DNA from: Klebsiella terrigena
GTDB taxonomy: Bacteria; Pseudomonadota; Gammaproteobacteria; Enterobacterales; Enterobacteriaceae
Assembly (NCBI RefSeq): GCF_006539725.1
Contig: NZ_BJNO01000004.1
Span: 62,001-126,000 of the forward strand
Length of the DNA: 64,000 bases
Direction: 5' to 3'
Shown: piece after piece, positions 8,842 to 18,426 of the stretch
Numbering within the stretch: position 1 is the first letter of the stretch
Layout: every line of letters begins with the position of its first letter
The notes under the pieces: model-generated
Databases searched by the model: none
What the model was told of the DNA's origin: nothing
What the model saw: the letters and a program-made list of their open reading frames with translations, nothing else
Translations under genes and position numbers: made by a program

Positions 8842-10269
8842 ATGAATTCGTCTGCTGTTTCACCCGGCCGCGCCGGTTTATTTCTGCTGTTAACCGGTCA
8901 GATGCTGCCGCTGATCGACACCTCAATCACCAACGTCGCGCTGGATTCCATCACCCACTCGCTGGACGCCAGCGCCACCCAGCTGGAGCTGATCGTCGCG
9001 CTCTACGGCGTCGCCTTTGCGGTGTGCCTGGCGATGGGCAGCAAGCTCGGCGATAACTACGGTCGCCGGCGCCTGTTTATGTGGGGCGTGACGCTGTTCG
9101 GCGTCGCCTCTCTGCTCTGCGGGATGGCCAGCTCCATCGGCGAGCTGCTGGCGGCACGTACCCTGCAGGGCGCCGGAGCGGCGCTGATCGTCCCGCAGAT
9201 CCTCGCCACCCTGCACGTCACCCTGAAGGGCAGCGCCCACGCGCGCGCCATCAGCCTCTACGGCGGTATCGGCGGGATCGCGTTTATCGTCGGCCAGATG
9301 GGCGGCGGCTGGCTGGTCTCGGCGGATATTGCCGGGCTGGGCTGGCGCAACGCGTTCTTTATCAACGTGCCGATCTGCCTGCTGGTGCTGGCCTTTAGCC
9401 AGCGCTACGTGCCGGAAACGCGGCGCGAAGGCCACTCGACAATCGACTGGCAGGGCACCTTCAGCCTGGCGCTGATCCTCTGCTGCCTGCTGTTCCCGAT
9501 GGCGCTGGGGCCGGAGCTGCACTGGCCGTGGACGCTGCAGCTGATGCTGGTGGCGGTGCTGCCGCTGCTGGCATGGATGCGCGCGAGCGCGCTGCGCAAA
9601 CAGCGTCGCGGCGAGCAGCCGCTGCTGCCTCCGCGCCTGCTCAGGCTCACCAGCATTCGCTTCGGCATGGCGACCGCCCTGCTGTTTTTCAGCGCCTGGT
9701 CCGGGTTTATGTTCTGTATGGCGCTGACCATGCAGGCCGGGATGGGGATGGCGCCGTGGCAGTCGGGCAACAGCTTTATCGCCCTTGGGGTGGCCTATTT
9801 CGTCTCCGCGCTGTACGCGCCAAAGCTGATTGCCCGCTACAGCATGGGGCGGATTTTGCTGATCGGCCTGACGGTGCAGATTATCGGCCTGCTGCTGCTG
9901 ATGGCGACCTTTTATCATTTCGCCACCCGCACCTCGGCCCTGGCGCTGGTGCCTTCCACCGCGCTGGTCGGCTACGGCCAGGCGCTGATCGTCAACAGCT
10001 TTTACCGTATCGGGATGCGCGACATTAGCGCCAGCGATGCCGGAGCCGGCAGCGCGATCCTCAGCACCCTGCAGCAGGCCTCGCTGGGGCTCGGCCCGGC
10101 GCTGCTCGGTTCGCTCTTTTTAGCCCTCGCCCAGCGCAGCGGCGGCGACTACACGCTGGCGCTGATCGACTTTCTGGCGGTTGAGGTGGTGATGATGCTG
10201 CTGCTCGGCGCCATCGCCCTGCGCCTGCGCCATCATCTGAATATTCGCCCGCTGGTCGCCGCCTCATAA
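8842..10269 (+). CDS. DHA2-family (14-TM) MFS transporter
   Basis: A 475-residue MFS protein of the DHA2/EmrB type, with about 14 hydrophobic segments. Motif A-like [14 protein letters not shown] lies in the first cytoplasmic loop and [10 protein letters not shown] in the motif C region. An in-frame ATG at 8821 exists, but GGAGAG (8831-8836) five bases before the ATG at 8842 makes 8842 the better start. Family role: proton-driven export of drugs or metabolites. No membrane-fusion partner is adjacent, so it probably works alone in the inner membrane. Divergence from the MmyB-type regulator implies ligand-induced expression. Confidence 0.88.
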   Translation: MNSSAVSPGRAGLFLLLTGQMLPLIDTSITNVALDSITHSLDASATQLELIVALYGVAFAVCLAMGSKLGDNYGRRRLFMWGVTLFGVASLLCGMASSIGELLAARTLQGAGAALIVPQILATLHVTLKGSAHARAISLYGGIGGIAFIVGQMGGGWLVSADIAGLGWRNAFFINVPICLLVLAFSQRYVPETRREGHSTIDWQGTFSLALILCCLLFPMALGPELHWPWTLQLMLVAVLPLLAWMRASALRKQRRGEQPLLPPRLLRLTSIRFGMATALLFFSAWSGFMFCMALTMQAGMGMAPWQSGNSFIALGVAYFVSALYAPKLIARYSMGRILLIGLTVQIIGLLLLMATFYHFATRTSALALVPSTALVGYGQALIVNSFYRIGMRDISASDAGAGSAILSTLQQASLGLGPALLGSLFLALAQRSGGDYTLALIDFLAVEVVMMLLLGAIALRLRHHLNIRPLVAAS

Positions 10270-10346
10270 TTCATCGGCGCGCGGCCGGAGATTTGCATAA
10301 TAGGCATCCAGCGGTCATCATAACCGCTGGATGTAAAGGAGACGTT

Positions 10347-11591
10347 ATGCAGGAATTAATATCGCAAATCGCCGCAGCCGGCATCAAAATTACCCCGACG
10401 ACCTCGCTCATTATTATCTTCGGCATTATTTTTGTGACTGCCATTGTTGTCCATTTAATATTGCACAAGGTAGTCCTGCGGACCTTCGAAAAGCGCGCGC
10501 AGGCCAGCAGCCACCTGTGGCTGCAAATCATTACCCAGAACAAGCTGTTTCATCGGCTGGCCTTTACCCTTCAGGGTATTATCGTCAACGTGCAGGCGGT
10601 TCTGTGGCTGCAAAAAGGCAGTGAAGCCGCCGACATATTAACTACCGGCGCTCAGCTGTGGGTGATGATATATGCCCTGCTGTCCTTCTTCTCGCTGCTG
10701 GACGTGGTGTTCAACCTCTCGCAAAAATTCGCCACCGCATCGCAGCTGCCGCTGAAGGGCATATTCCAGGGCGTAAAGCTGGTCAGCGCGATTATCATCG
10801 GAATTCTGGTGATTTCACTGCTGATTGGCCAGTCGCCGGCCATTCTGATTAGCGGCCTTGGCGCCATGGCCGCGGTCCTGATGCTGGTGTTTAAGGACCC
10901 GATTCTCGGCCTGGTGGCCGGTATCCAGCTCTCCGCCAACGACATGCTCAAGCTCGGCGACTGGCTGGAGATGCCGAAGTACGGCGCCGACGGCGCGGTT
11001 ATCGATATCGGCCTGACAACGGTAAAGGTCCGCAACTGGGATAACACCATCACCACCGTGCCGACCTGGTCGCTGGTTTCTGACTCCTTTAAAAACTGGA
11101 GCGGCATGTCGGCCTCCGGCGGCCGCCGAATTAAGCGCAGCCTGAATATTGACACCACCAGCATCCATTTTCTCGATGAGCAGGAGCAGCAGCGTTTAGT
11201 CCAGGCGAAGCTGCTGAAACCCTATATGGACTCGCGGCATGAGGAGATCAGCCTGTGGAATCAGCAAAACGCTGCCGATCGCTCGGTGCTGAACCTGCGC
11301 AAGATGACCAATATCGGCACCTTCCGCGCCTATTTGCAGGAGTATCTCCGCAACCATCCGCGGCTGCGTAAAGATATGACGATGATGGTGCGCCAGCTGG
11401 CGCCGGATGCCAACGGCCTGCCGATTGAGATCTACTGCTTCACCAGCACCGTGGTGTGGGCGGAGTATGAGAGCATTCAGGCCGATATTTTCGACCACAT
11501 CTTCGCCGTGGTCGACGAGTTTGGCCTGCGCATTCACCAGTCGCCTACCGGCAACGACATTCGCTCGCTGGCCGGGCGTATCGGCGCCTGA
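10347..11591 (+). CDS. ybdG: YbdG, miniconductance mechanosensitive channel
   Basis: A 414-residue MscS-superfamily channel colinear with E. coli YbdG: N-terminal TM helices, the pore-proximal [26 protein letters not shown] region near residue 165-190, and a long cytoplasmic domain ending [14 protein letters not shown]. The ATG at 10347 is preferred because AAGGAG lies four bases upstream and the protein then starts MQELISQ, like the E. coli MQDLISQ; an upstream in-frame ATG at 10293 has no such site. YbdG opens under mild hypoosmotic stress. It converges on the LacI gene with only 2 bp between stops. Confidence 0.96.
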   Translation: MQELISQIAAAGIKITPTTSLIIIFGIIFVTAIVVHLILHKVVLRTFEKRAQASSHLWLQIITQNKLFHRLAFTLQGIIVNVQAVLWLQKGSEAADILTTGAQLWVMIYALLSFFSLLDVVFNLSQKFATASQLPLKGIFQGVKLVSAIIIGILVISLLIGQSPAILISGLGAMAAVLMLVFKDPILGLVAGIQLSANDMLKLGDWLEMPKYGADGAVIDIGLTTVKVRNWDNTITTVPTWSLVSDSFKNWSGMSASGGRRIKRSLNIDTTSIHFLDEQEQQRLVQAKLLKPYMDSRHEEISLWNQQNAADRSVLNLRKMTNIGTFRAYLQEYLRNHPRLRKDMTMMVRQLAPDANGLPIEIYCFTSTVVWAEYESIQADIFDHIFAVVDEFGLRIHQSPTGNDIRSLAGRIGA

Positions 11592-11593
11592 CC

Positions 11594-12574
11594 TCAGGTA
11601 CTGGCGCGGGTAATCACGCGCCAGCCCATCATCACCCGCTCGGCTTCCGCCGTCGGGTTATCAATTTTCTTCAGCAGCAGGGTGACCGCCGTGCGGCCAA
11701 TATCGCGCGACGGCTGCTCAACGGTGGTCAGCTGCGGCGAGACCATCTCCGCCAGCTCGGTGCCGTCAAAGCCGATCACCGCAATATCTTCCGGCACCCG
11801 CAGCCCGGCCTGGGCAATGGCCCGCAGGGCGCCGGCGGCCAGCGAATCCGCCACCGCAAAAACCGCGTCAGGCCGCTCTTTCGCCGCCAGCAGGCTTTCC
11901 ATCGCCGCCTTTCCGGCCGCGGCGCTGAGATCGCTGGCATAGGCCACCTGCTGATAGCTGAGATCCCGCACGTGCAGCACGCTTTTATAGCCGCGCTCGC
12001 GCAGGCGGGCGTAGCGATAGCTCAGGTCGTGGTTGATCAGGGCGATTCGCTGACGACCGCTCTGCGCCAGGCGCAGCACCGCCCCCTGCGCCGCGTCAAG
12101 ATCGTTGATCCCCACGCAGGAGATATTGCCGGCGTCGGCGTATTCGGCGCACTGCACCCACGGCGCGTCGCCGATAAGCGTGGTCAGTTCCGGCAGGCTG
12201 GCGAGCGCGTTCATCGTAATCACGCCATCGACCATTTTCCCGGAGAGCAGCTGCAGCCCGGAGGTTGAGCGCGCCAAATCGGAGCCGGAGTGGCAGAGCA
12301 AAATACGATACCCGTGCTTTTCAGCTTCCTCTTCTATCCCCTTCACCACCTCGGCGCAAAAGGGATTGGCGATATTGGAGACCATCACCAGGATCATGTA
12401 GCTGCGGGCGGTCCGCAGCTGGCGGGCCAGCAGGTTGGGCTGATAGTTGCTTTCCTCAATTGCCTGCAGCACGCGCTCGCGGTTTTTCGCTTTAACGGTC
12501 TCGCTGTTGTTGAGCACGCGCGATACCGTCGCCACCGAGACGCCCGCCAGACGAGCAATTTTCTGAATTGACAT
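11594..12574 (-). CDS. LacI-family transcriptional regulator
   Basis: A 326-residue LacI/GalR regulator: HTH at residues 3-25 (IQKIARLAGVSVATVSRVLN), hinge helix NLLARQL near residue 50, then a periplasmic-binding-protein-like sensor domain (ILVMVSNIANPFCAEV, VIGFDGTELAEMVSPQLTTVEQP). The closest likely target is the operon at 13338-16772, only one small lipoprotein gene away, which has twin GTAATCGATTAC operators in its promoter. The effector is unknown but should be the sugar or glycoside handled by that operon. Confidence 0.92.
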   Translation of the reverse strand: MSIQKIARLAGVSVATVSRVLNNSETVKAKNRERVLQAIEESNYQPNLLARQLRTARSYMILVMVSNIANPFCAEVVKGIEEEAEKHGYRILLCHSGSDLARSTSGLQLLSGKMVDGVITMNALASLPELTTLIGDAPWVQCAEYADAGNISCVGINDLDAAQGAVLRLAQSGRQRIALINHDLSYRYARLRERGYKSVLHVRDLSYQQVAYASDLSAAAGKAAMESLLAAKERPDAVFAVADSLAAGALRAIAQAGLRVPEDIAVIGFDGTELAEMVSPQLTTVEQPSRDIGRTAVTLLLKKIDNPTAEAERVMMGWRVITRAST

Positions 12575-12870
12575 AGGGGCTGCACTTCCTGCGATAAGCG
12601 TAATATGACGCAGGCTATCATAAATGAGCGTGCCGCAGGCATCCAGCGTCGTCGGGAGCGGCGAGATGGCCCGCCCGGGCGGTAAAATCCTTCGCCGGGC
12701 TGGCCGCGGCGAAAACTATCAATTATCAGGGCTCTTATCTTCTGGCGTTTACGCTGTCTTTTTTTTATGCAAAATAGGGCTCAAAGAAGACGCCAGCGGT
12801 ACGTTAGCTACGCCTTCTTAAAAGAAATAATTATTATATTTTCAATTAGTTAATAAACTCATAATTAGGG
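12575..12870. other. Intergenic region, 296 bp, no gene seen
   Basis: Between the minus-strand LacI gene and the Exc2-like lipoprotein. It has a T8 tract near 12759-12766 without a convincing stem, and an A+T-rich final 60 bp (TTATTATATT around 12831-12840) that probably carries the lipoprotein promoter. No credible ORF or RNA gene was recognised. Confidence 0.5.
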
Positions 12871-13299
12871 ATGATGTTACCAATGAAATTAAAATCAACG
12901 ATTATCGTTCTCGGCTGCGCGGCGGCCCTTCTTTCCGGCTGCAGCGCCTCAAAGTCTTCGCCTGAACGCCACGCCTACTATTTTGTCGCCCACCGCTCCG
13001 ACTTTGTCGGCGGCAACTATGCCGTGAATCGCCAGGATAATTACCGCTTAAACCTGCCGACGTTCAGCAAAACCTATCAGCTCGGCAAAGAGGATCGCGC
13101 GGCGGGAATGAGTGAAAACGACGCCAGAAGCCGGGCCGAGCAGATTAAGCAGCAGGCCAGCAAAGGCACGAAGACCGAGCACTCTTTTGACCGCAAGGCG
13201 GACGATAAGTGGAGCGCATCGATGGAAGATAAGGACGCCCAGCTGTTTGGCCGCGAGCTCTCCGCCGCCTATCTCGATGGTTATCTCGGCGTGAAATAG
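12871..13299 (+). CDS. Exc2-like lipoprotein
   Basis: A small lipoprotein of about 138-142 residues. The signal peptide ends in a lipobox LLSGC, so the mature protein starts at Cys and should be lipid-anchored. The body is hydrophilic, with the segments YYFVAHRSDFVGGNYAVNRQD and a C-terminal GRELSAAYLDGYLG. It resembles the Exc2 family named after the ColE1 entry-exclusion protein; that is memory of the family, not a search result. ATGs at 12871, 12874 and 12883 are all possible; 12883 gives the most typical signal peptide (MKLKSTIIVLG). Alone on its strand, with a hairpin just downstream. Confidence 0.65.
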   Translation: MMLPMKLKSTIIVLGCAAALLSGCSASKSSPERHAYYFVAHRSDFVGGNYAVNRQDNYRLNLPTFSKTYQLGKEDRAAGMSENDARSRAEQIKQQASKGTKTEHSFDRKADDKWSASMEDKDAQLFGRELSAAYLDGYLGVK

Positions 13300-13307
13300 C
13301 CCGGCAG

Positions 13308-13328
13308 TGCGCCACCCGAGGTGGCGCA
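13308..13328. terminator. Hairpin between lipoprotein and oxidoreductase genes
   Basis: A perfect 9-bp stem TGCGCCACC with a 3-nt loop in the 38-bp gap between convergent genes. It is followed only by a pyrimidine-rich tail (TCTCCCTC), so termination is likely but not strong. Confidence 0.5.
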
Positions 13329-13337
13329 TCTCCCTCG

Positions 13338-14489
13338 CTACCGCTCTACGCTGACCCAGCGCTGCTGCTGATGGCTGCGCAAAATAGCCTCAACGATGTA
13401 CATCACGTCCGCCCCTTCATAAAACGAAGCGAACCGCCGCGAACACGCATCCGGCATCGCCCCGGCCCGCACCGCCTGGTAGAAGCTCAGCATCATGTTT
13501 TTGAAGGCGTCCGGCCAGCCCTCGATATGGCCGGCGGGGAAGTGGGCGCTGGCGGCAACGTCGCGCTGCATCAGGGAAGGGTCGTCGCTGAAGGTCTGAT
13601 TGGGCCGGTCGCGCTGGCCGACCCACAGCCGCTGGGGGATTTCCTGATCCCACGCCAGGGCGCAGGCGCTGCCGCTGATTTCAACCGTCAGCTGATTCTT
13701 CCTGCCGGCGCTCACCTGCGAGATGCTGAAGCAGCCTTTACTGCCGTCATCAAAGCGTACCAGCACCGATCCCCGGTCTTCGGTATCCACCGCCCGCTCC
13801 TCGTCGCCCCGACCGTCGCCCTGCTGGCTGAAGGTGGCATCGCCCTGCAAAGCCGCCCGGCGGGTCGGCCACACCGTCGAGAGGTCGGCCATCACCTCGG
13901 TGATGCGGCGTCCGGTCATAAACTGCACCGTATCGCACCAGTGCGAGCCGATATCCGCCATCGCCCGCGACGCCCCGCCCAGCGCCGACTCCACCCGCCA
14001 GTTGTAATCGGTTTGCAGCAGCATCCAGTCCTGCAAATAACTGCCGTGCGCCGAAAACAGCCGCCCGACCAGACCCTCACGGATCATGCTGGCCGCCTGC
14101 TGGACCATCGCGAACTGGCGGTAGACAAAGCTCACGCCGTGCACCACCCCGGCCTTTTCCGCCAGCGCCACCAGCTCGCGGGCCTCTTCCGGGCGCATGC
14201 ACAGCGGCTTTTCCGAGAAGACGTGCAGCCCGGCGCGCAGGATCTGGCGATTAATCTCCGCATGCAGATGGTTCGGCGTGCAGTTGTGCACCACCTGCAG
14301 ACCCGGATGCGCCAGCAGACCTTCGACGCTGCCGTAGGCGTGGGCCACGTTCAGCTGCCGGGCCTTCTGCTCGGCCTGCGCCAGGCTGTGGTCGCACAGC
14401 GCCACCACCTCAATATCACCCACCCGGCGCAGCGCCTCAATATGCGCCGGACCGATAAACCCGCTGCCGATAATGCCAACCTGGATCAT
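13338..14489 (-). CDS. Gfo/Idh/MocA-family oxidoreductase
   Basis: A 383-residue NAD(P)-dependent dehydrogenase: N-terminal Rossmann fold (VGIIGSGFIGPAHIEAL), the family EKP motif (HVFSEKPLCM, near residue 93) and a C-terminal alpha/beta domain with DIGSHWCDTVQFMTG, whose Asp and His fit the usual catalytic positions. Members oxidise or reduce sugars, inositols and glycosides. It is the last gene of an operon; its ATG overlaps the stop of the TIM-barrel gene by 4 bp (ATGA), a sign of translational coupling. Inference: acts on the same carbon skeleton as the isomerase and the importer upstream. Confidence 0.9.
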   Translation of the reverse strand: MIQVGIIGSGFIGPAHIEALRRVGDIEVVALCDHSLAQAEQKARQLNVAHAYGSVEGLLAHPGLQVVHNCTPNHLHAEINRQILRAGLHVFSEKPLCMRPEEARELVALAEKAGVVHGVSFVYRQFAMVQQAASMIREGLVGRLFSAHGSYLQDWMLLQTDYNWRVESALGGASRAMADIGSHWCDTVQFMTGRRITEVMADLSTVWPTRRAALQGDATFSQQGDGRGDEERAVDTEDRGSVLVRFDDGSKGCFSISQVSAGRKNQLTVEISGSACALAWDQEIPQRLWVGQRDRPNQTFSDDPSLMQRDVAASAHFPAGHIEGWPDAFKNMMLSFYQAVRAGAMPDACSRRFASFYEGADVMYIVEAILRSHQQQRWVSVER

Positions 14490-15514
14490 CCCCGTACCTC
14501 GCTTCCGGCGGCAAAATCATCAAACGCGCGCCCGGAGGCCGGAATGATATGGCGGCGGATAAATTCGCTGCCCTCGCGGGCACCGGCCTCCGCCTCTTTC
14601 AGGCAGCACTCCCACTCCAGCACCGCCCAGCCGGCATAGCCGTACTCGGTGAGCTTGCTAAAAATCCGCTTAAAATCGATCTCGCCGTCCCCCGGCGAGC
14701 GGAAGCGCCCCGCCCGCTGGAGCCAGTTCTGGTAGCCGCCGTAAACGCCGCAGCGGCCGTCGCGGCGGAACTCCGCGTCCTTGACGTGAAAGGCTTTTAT
14801 CCGCTGATGATAGATGTCGATATAGGCCAGGTAGTCCATTTGCTGCAGATGCAGATGGCTGGGGTCGTAGAGCATATTGCAGCGCGGATGGTTATCCACC
14901 AGCTGCAGAAAACGCTCGAAGGTCACGCCATCGTGCAGATCTTCGCCGGGATGAATTTCGTAGCACAGATCCACCCCCTGCTGGTCAAAGCCGTCGAGGA
15001 TCGGCCGCCAGCGGCGGGCCAGCTCGCTAAACGCCTCCTCAAGCAGCTGCGGGTTGTGCGGCGGCCACGGGTAAAAATAGGGCCACGCCAGCGCCCCGGA
15101 GAAGGTGGCGTGCGCCGTCAGGCCTAAGCGCCCGGAGGCGATCGCCGCCTGCTGCAGCTTTTCGCAGGCCCAGCGCTGCCGCGCCTGCGGATTTCCGCGC
15201 AGCGCGGGGGGCGCAAAGCCGTCAAACGCCGCGTCGTAGGCCGGATGTACCGCCACCAGCTGCCCTTCCAGATGCGTAGAGAGTTCGCTAATCACCAGCC
15301 CGTGCGCCGCCAGCCGTCCCTTAACCTCGTCGCAGTAGGTCTGGCTCGCCGCCGCCTGCTCAAGGTCAAAGATAGCCGGATGGTTGCACGGGATCTGCAG
15401 CGCCCGATAGCCCAGCCCCGCGGCCCACTCCGCCAGCCCGTCGAGGGTGTTAAACGACGGCTGCGTGCCGATAAACTGCGCCAGAAAGATGCCCGGCCCC
15501 TTGATAGTTCTCAT
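14486..15514 (-). CDS. Sugar phosphate isomerase/epimerase-family TIM-barrel protein
   Basis: A 342-residue xylose-isomerase-like TIM barrel (AP-endonuclease-2 superfamily). Metal-ligand style motifs are seen: CYEIHPGEDL, YDPSHLHLQQMD, AFHVKDAEF and VLEWECCLKE. The ATG at 15514 with GGAGG upstream is preferred over two in-frame GTGs just before it. Proteins of this type pair with Gfo/Idh dehydrogenases in 3-keto-glycoside and inositol pathways, where they isomerise, epimerise or cleave keto-sugars. Exact substrate unknown. Overlaps the downstream dehydrogenase gene by 4 bp and follows the MFS gene after a 16-bp gap. Confidence 0.88.
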   Translation of the reverse strand: MRTIKGPGIFLAQFIGTQPSFNTLDGLAEWAAGLGYRALQIPCNHPAIFDLEQAAASQTYCDEVKGRLAAHGLVISELSTHLEGQLVAVHPAYDAAFDGFAPPALRGNPQARQRWACEKLQQAAIASGRLGLTAHATFSGALAWPYFYPWPPHNPQLLEEAFSELARRWRPILDGFDQQGVDLCYEIHPGEDLHDGVTFERFLQLVDNHPRCNMLYDPSHLHLQQMDYLAYIDIYHQRIKAFHVKDAEFRRDGRCGVYGGYQNWLQRAGRFRSPGDGEIDFKRIFSKLTEYGYAGWAVLEWECCLKEAEAGAREGSEFIRRHIIPASGRAFDDFAAGSEVRG

Positions 15515-15530
15515 CACCACCTCCGAAAAA

Positions 15531-16772
15531 TTAGCGCGGCTCTTTCTCGTTATACTGGAAAGAGAAAAGGAAAATCAGTGCGATAACCGCCGCCGCAACC
15601 GCCGGGATCCACCAGAAGGTGACCCACGCCTGCGGTACGGCCTGTCCGGCAACCAGCTGGTTATACAGCGCGCCGGAGATTTGCGAACCGAGCAGCATGC
15701 CGATACCGTAGGTGAACATCACAATCATGCTCTGCGCCTGGCCTTTTACCTTCTCCCCCGCCACCCGGTCGGTATAGATAAAGCCGACGACAAAGAAAAA
15801 GTCGTAGCACACGCCGTGCAGCAGGATGCCGAGATAGAGCAGGAAGCGCCCCTCTTCGCTGACGCCGAGGGCAAAGAAGGCGTAGCGCACGAACCACGCC
15901 AGCATCCCCACCAGCAGCATATATTTCACCCCGAGGCGGCGGAACAGCAGCGGGATCACCAGCATAAAGACGATTTCCGACATCTGGCCGAACGACATCG
16001 CGGTGCTGACGTCAGCCACGCCGGCATCCGCCAGGTATGAGGCGGTGTAGGCGTAGTAGGTCCCCAGCGGAATGGAGATCAGCGTGGCGCACAGGCAGAA
16101 GATAAAGAAGTGGCGCGTTTTCAGCAGCGCAAAGGCGTCGGCACAGAGCAGATCGCGCAGCTTTACCGGCATCCCCTTCGCCGGCGCCGGCGTATGGGGC
16201 AGCGTCAGGCTGTAGAGCGCCAGCACCACCGAGCACAGCGCCGCAAGGCTGAAGATGGCGGTAGTGTTGGAAATACCGGTCACCCCGATGCAGATCCCGG
16301 CAATAATCCAGCCGATGGTGCCGAAGACGCGCACCACCGGAAAGGTTTTATCGACGTTCGCCAGGCTGTGGAAAGCGATATTATTGGTCAGCGCCAGCGT
16401 CGGCATATAGCACAGCGTATAGCCAAACAGCAGGCCGATCAGCAGCGCGCCGTTTTGCGCGACCAGCGCCTGCGGGACAAACCACAGAATCGCCGCCCCC
16501 GCCAGGTGCATCACCGCCATCACCTTCTGCGACGGGAAGAAGCGATCGACCAGCATCCCCAGCACAAACGGCGATAAAATGGAGGCAATCGGCCCGGCGG
16601 AGAACGCATCGCCGATCAGCAGCGCCATATCGTAGCGCGTCATCACCAGGCCGAGGGTGACCGACCAGCTCCCCCAGATAAAGAACTGCATAAACATCAT
16701 TAACGACAGGCGCGGCACCAGAAACCGGTGCTGCACGCGAACACTTTCACGACCTTCAGCTGTTGATACCAT
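15531..16772 (-). CDS. MFS importer, nucleoside:H+ symporter (NupG/YegT-like) family
   Basis: A 413-residue membrane protein with about 12 hydrophobic segments. The start (LMMFMQFFIWGSWSVTLG) and the pattern of later helices fit the NHS family of NupG, XapB and YegT. The ATG at 16772 is preferred over an in-frame TTG at 16787. First gene of the operon with the isomerase and dehydrogenase, so it probably brings in a glycoside, nucleoside or related polyol for them. Two identical LacI-type operators lie immediately upstream. Confidence 0.85.
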   Translation of the reverse strand: MVSTAEGRESVRVQHRFLVPRLSLMMFMQFFIWGSWSVTLGLVMTRYDMALLIGDAFSAGPIASILSPFVLGMLVDRFFPSQKVMAVMHLAGAAILWFVPQALVAQNGALLIGLLFGYTLCYMPTLALTNNIAFHSLANVDKTFPVVRVFGTIGWIIAGICIGVTGISNTTAIFSLAALCSVVLALYSLTLPHTPAPAKGMPVKLRDLLCADAFALLKTRHFFIFCLCATLISIPLGTYYAYTASYLADAGVADVSTAMSFGQMSEIVFMLVIPLLFRRLGVKYMLLVGMLAWFVRYAFFALGVSEEGRFLLYLGILLHGVCYDFFFVVGFIYTDRVAGEKVKGQAQSMIVMFTYGIGMLLGSQISGALYNQLVAGQAVPQAWVTFWWIPAVAAAVIALIFLFSFQYNEKEPR

Positions 16773-16790
16773 TTTGACCGCCCTCAAAAA

Positions 16791-16834
16791 GTAATCGATT
16801 ACAAAACCGCTCGATTGACAAAGTAATCGATTAC
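16791..16834. promoter_or_regulatory. Twin LacI-family operators
   Basis: The perfect palindrome GTAATCGATTAC occurs twice, at 16791-16802 and 16823-16834, 32 bp centre to centre (about three helical turns). Both lie within 62 bp of the MFS start. The central CG and 12-bp symmetry are typical of LacI/GalR operators. Candidate regulator: the LacI protein at 11594-12574. Confidence 0.85.
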
Positions 16835-16892
16835 AAAAGGAAGATCCTTAAGCAAATGCGCTAAGCGCGAAGAAGATCACAATAAAGGATTA

Positions 16893-16916
16893 CGGCTCCG
16901 TCGGACGACGGAGCCG
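16893..16916 (-). terminator. Hairpin after pheP
   Basis: A perfect 10-bp stem CGGCTCCGTC with a 4-nt loop, 7 bp beyond the pheP stop. On the minus strand the tail is TAATCCTTTATTG, a weak U-tract. Probable pheP terminator. Confidence 0.6.
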
Positions 16917-16922
16917 CAGGCG

Positions 16923-18299
16923 TTACGCCGGACGGCGCAGCAGCTTGAAGACCACAAACAGGAACAGGATCCACACCGGCAGCAGAACGGCCGACAGGCG
17001 CATTCCGTCGATCGTGCACATCAGCACCAGAATCAGCCCCAGGAAGGCGATGCAGAGATAGTTTCCGCCTGGCGCCAGCAGCGCTTTGAACTTCGACTCG
17101 CGTCCCTTACGACGCTGCGCGGCGCGGAATTTCAGATGCGCCATGCAGATCATTATCCAGTTCAGCAGCAGCGTCGCCACCACCAGCGCCATCAGCAGGC
17201 CCAGCGCCTTTTGCGGCAGCAGGTAGTTGAGCAGCACCACCAGGGAAGTGATCACCCCGGAGAGGATCAGCGAGTTGACCGGCACGCCGCGCTTGCTGAC
17301 TCGGGCGAGAAACTTCGGCGCGTTGCCCTGCACCGACAGGCCGAACAGCATCCGGCTGTTGGAATAGACGCCGCTGTTGTAAACCGACAGCGAGGCCACC
17401 AGGATGACGAAGTTGAGCGCGGAAGCCACCACGTTGCTGTCGAGATTATGAAAAATCATCACGAACGGGCTGCTGTCAGATTTCACGTCCACCCACGGGT
17501 AGAGCGCCAGCAGCACCACCAGCGAACCGATATAGAACAGCAGGATACGGTAGACCACCTGGTTCACCGCTTTCGGAATGCTCTTTTCAGGATTCTGCGC
17601 TTCCGCGGCGGTGATGCCGATAAGCTCCAGGCCGCCAAAGGAGAACATAATCACCGCCAGCGACATCACCAGGCCGTGCCAGCCGGTAGCCAGAAAGCCG
17701 CCGTGACGCCACAGGTTATCGAATCCCGCCTTGCTGCCGCCGTGGCCGCCGAACAGCATCCACAGGCCGAAGCCGATCATCCCGACAATCGCCAGCACCT
17801 TAATCAACGCAAACCAGAACTCCGCCTCGCCGTACAGGCGCACGTTCACGAGGTTAACGGCGTTGATGATAATAAAGAAGACCGCAGCCCATACCCAGGT
17901 CGGCACGTCCGGCAGCCAGTACTGCATGTAGATGCCGGCGGCGGTCAGCTCCGCCATGCCCACCAGCACGAACATCACCCAGTAGTTCCAGCCGGAAAGA
18001 AAGCCGGCAAACGGGCCCCAGTATTTATAGGCAAAGTGGGCAAACGAGCCGGATACCGGCTCTTCAACAACCATTTCGCCAAGCTGGCGCATGATCAGAA
18101 AGGCGATGATCCCGGCGACGGCGTAGCCAATCAGAACCGCCGGTCCCGCCATTTGAATCGCCGGGCCAATGCCGAGAAACAGGCCGGTGCCGATAGCGCC
18201 GCCGAGGGCGATGAGCTGGATATGTCGGTTCTGTAAACCGCGATGAAGCGTCGGGCCGCCGTGTTCTACGGTATCCGACTGCGTTGACGCGTCTTTCAC
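16923..18299 (-). CDS. pheP: PheP, phenylalanine:H+ symporter
   Basis: A 458-residue APC-family permease nearly colinear with E. coli PheP (TLHRGLQNRHIQLIALGGAI at the N-terminus, PEKSIPKAVNQVVYRILLFY in the middle). Twelve TM segments are expected. It imports phenylalanine and, weakly, tyrosine. The start is a GTG at 18299 with AGGGGA six bases upstream. In E. coli pheP lies beside ybdG and nfsB; here the same order is kept, with a Klebsiella-type insertion of five genes between pheP and ybdG. Confidence 0.95.
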   Translation of the reverse strand: MKDASTQSDTVEHGGPTLHRGLQNRHIQLIALGGAIGTGLFLGIGPAIQMAGPAVLIGYAVAGIIAFLIMRQLGEMVVEEPVSGSFAHFAYKYWGPFAGFLSGWNYWVMFVLVGMAELTAAGIYMQYWLPDVPTWVWAAVFFIIINAVNLVNVRLYGEAEFWFALIKVLAIVGMIGFGLWMLFGGHGGSKAGFDNLWRHGGFLATGWHGLVMSLAVIMFSFGGLELIGITAAEAQNPEKSIPKAVNQVVYRILLFYIGSLVVLLALYPWVDVKSDSSPFVMIFHNLDSNVVASALNFVILVASLSVYNSGVYSNSRMLFGLSVQGNAPKFLARVSKRGVPVNSLILSGVITSLVVLLNYLLPQKALGLLMALVVATLLLNWIMICMAHLKFRAAQRRKGRESKFKALLAPGGNYLCIAFLGLILVLMCTIDGMRLSAVLLPVWILFLFVVFKLLRRPA

Positions 18300-18390
18300 G
18301 TCGATCCCCTGTCATTTTTAGTGAAGGGGCACCTTTTACACTTATGCTCGCCCGACTTCAAGCCGCAGATGCGTTTGTTGCCGGCGACGA

Positions 18391-18415
18391 GGGGCGAGCC
18401 GTCCGGGCCCGCCCC
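18391..18415. terminator. Hairpin downstream of the TonB receptor gene
   Basis: GGGGCG pairs with CGCCCC and GCC with GGC around a 5-nt loop, in the pheP/receptor gap. No T-tract follows on the minus strand, so this is only a possible terminator. Confidence 0.3.
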
Positions 18416-18426
18416 GCGCTTTGGCC

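Noticed and set aside
13371-14639. A 422-codon plus-strand frame opposite the Gfo/Idh gene
   Set aside because: Shadow frame; composition dominated by His, Arg, Gln and Pro, and no start context.
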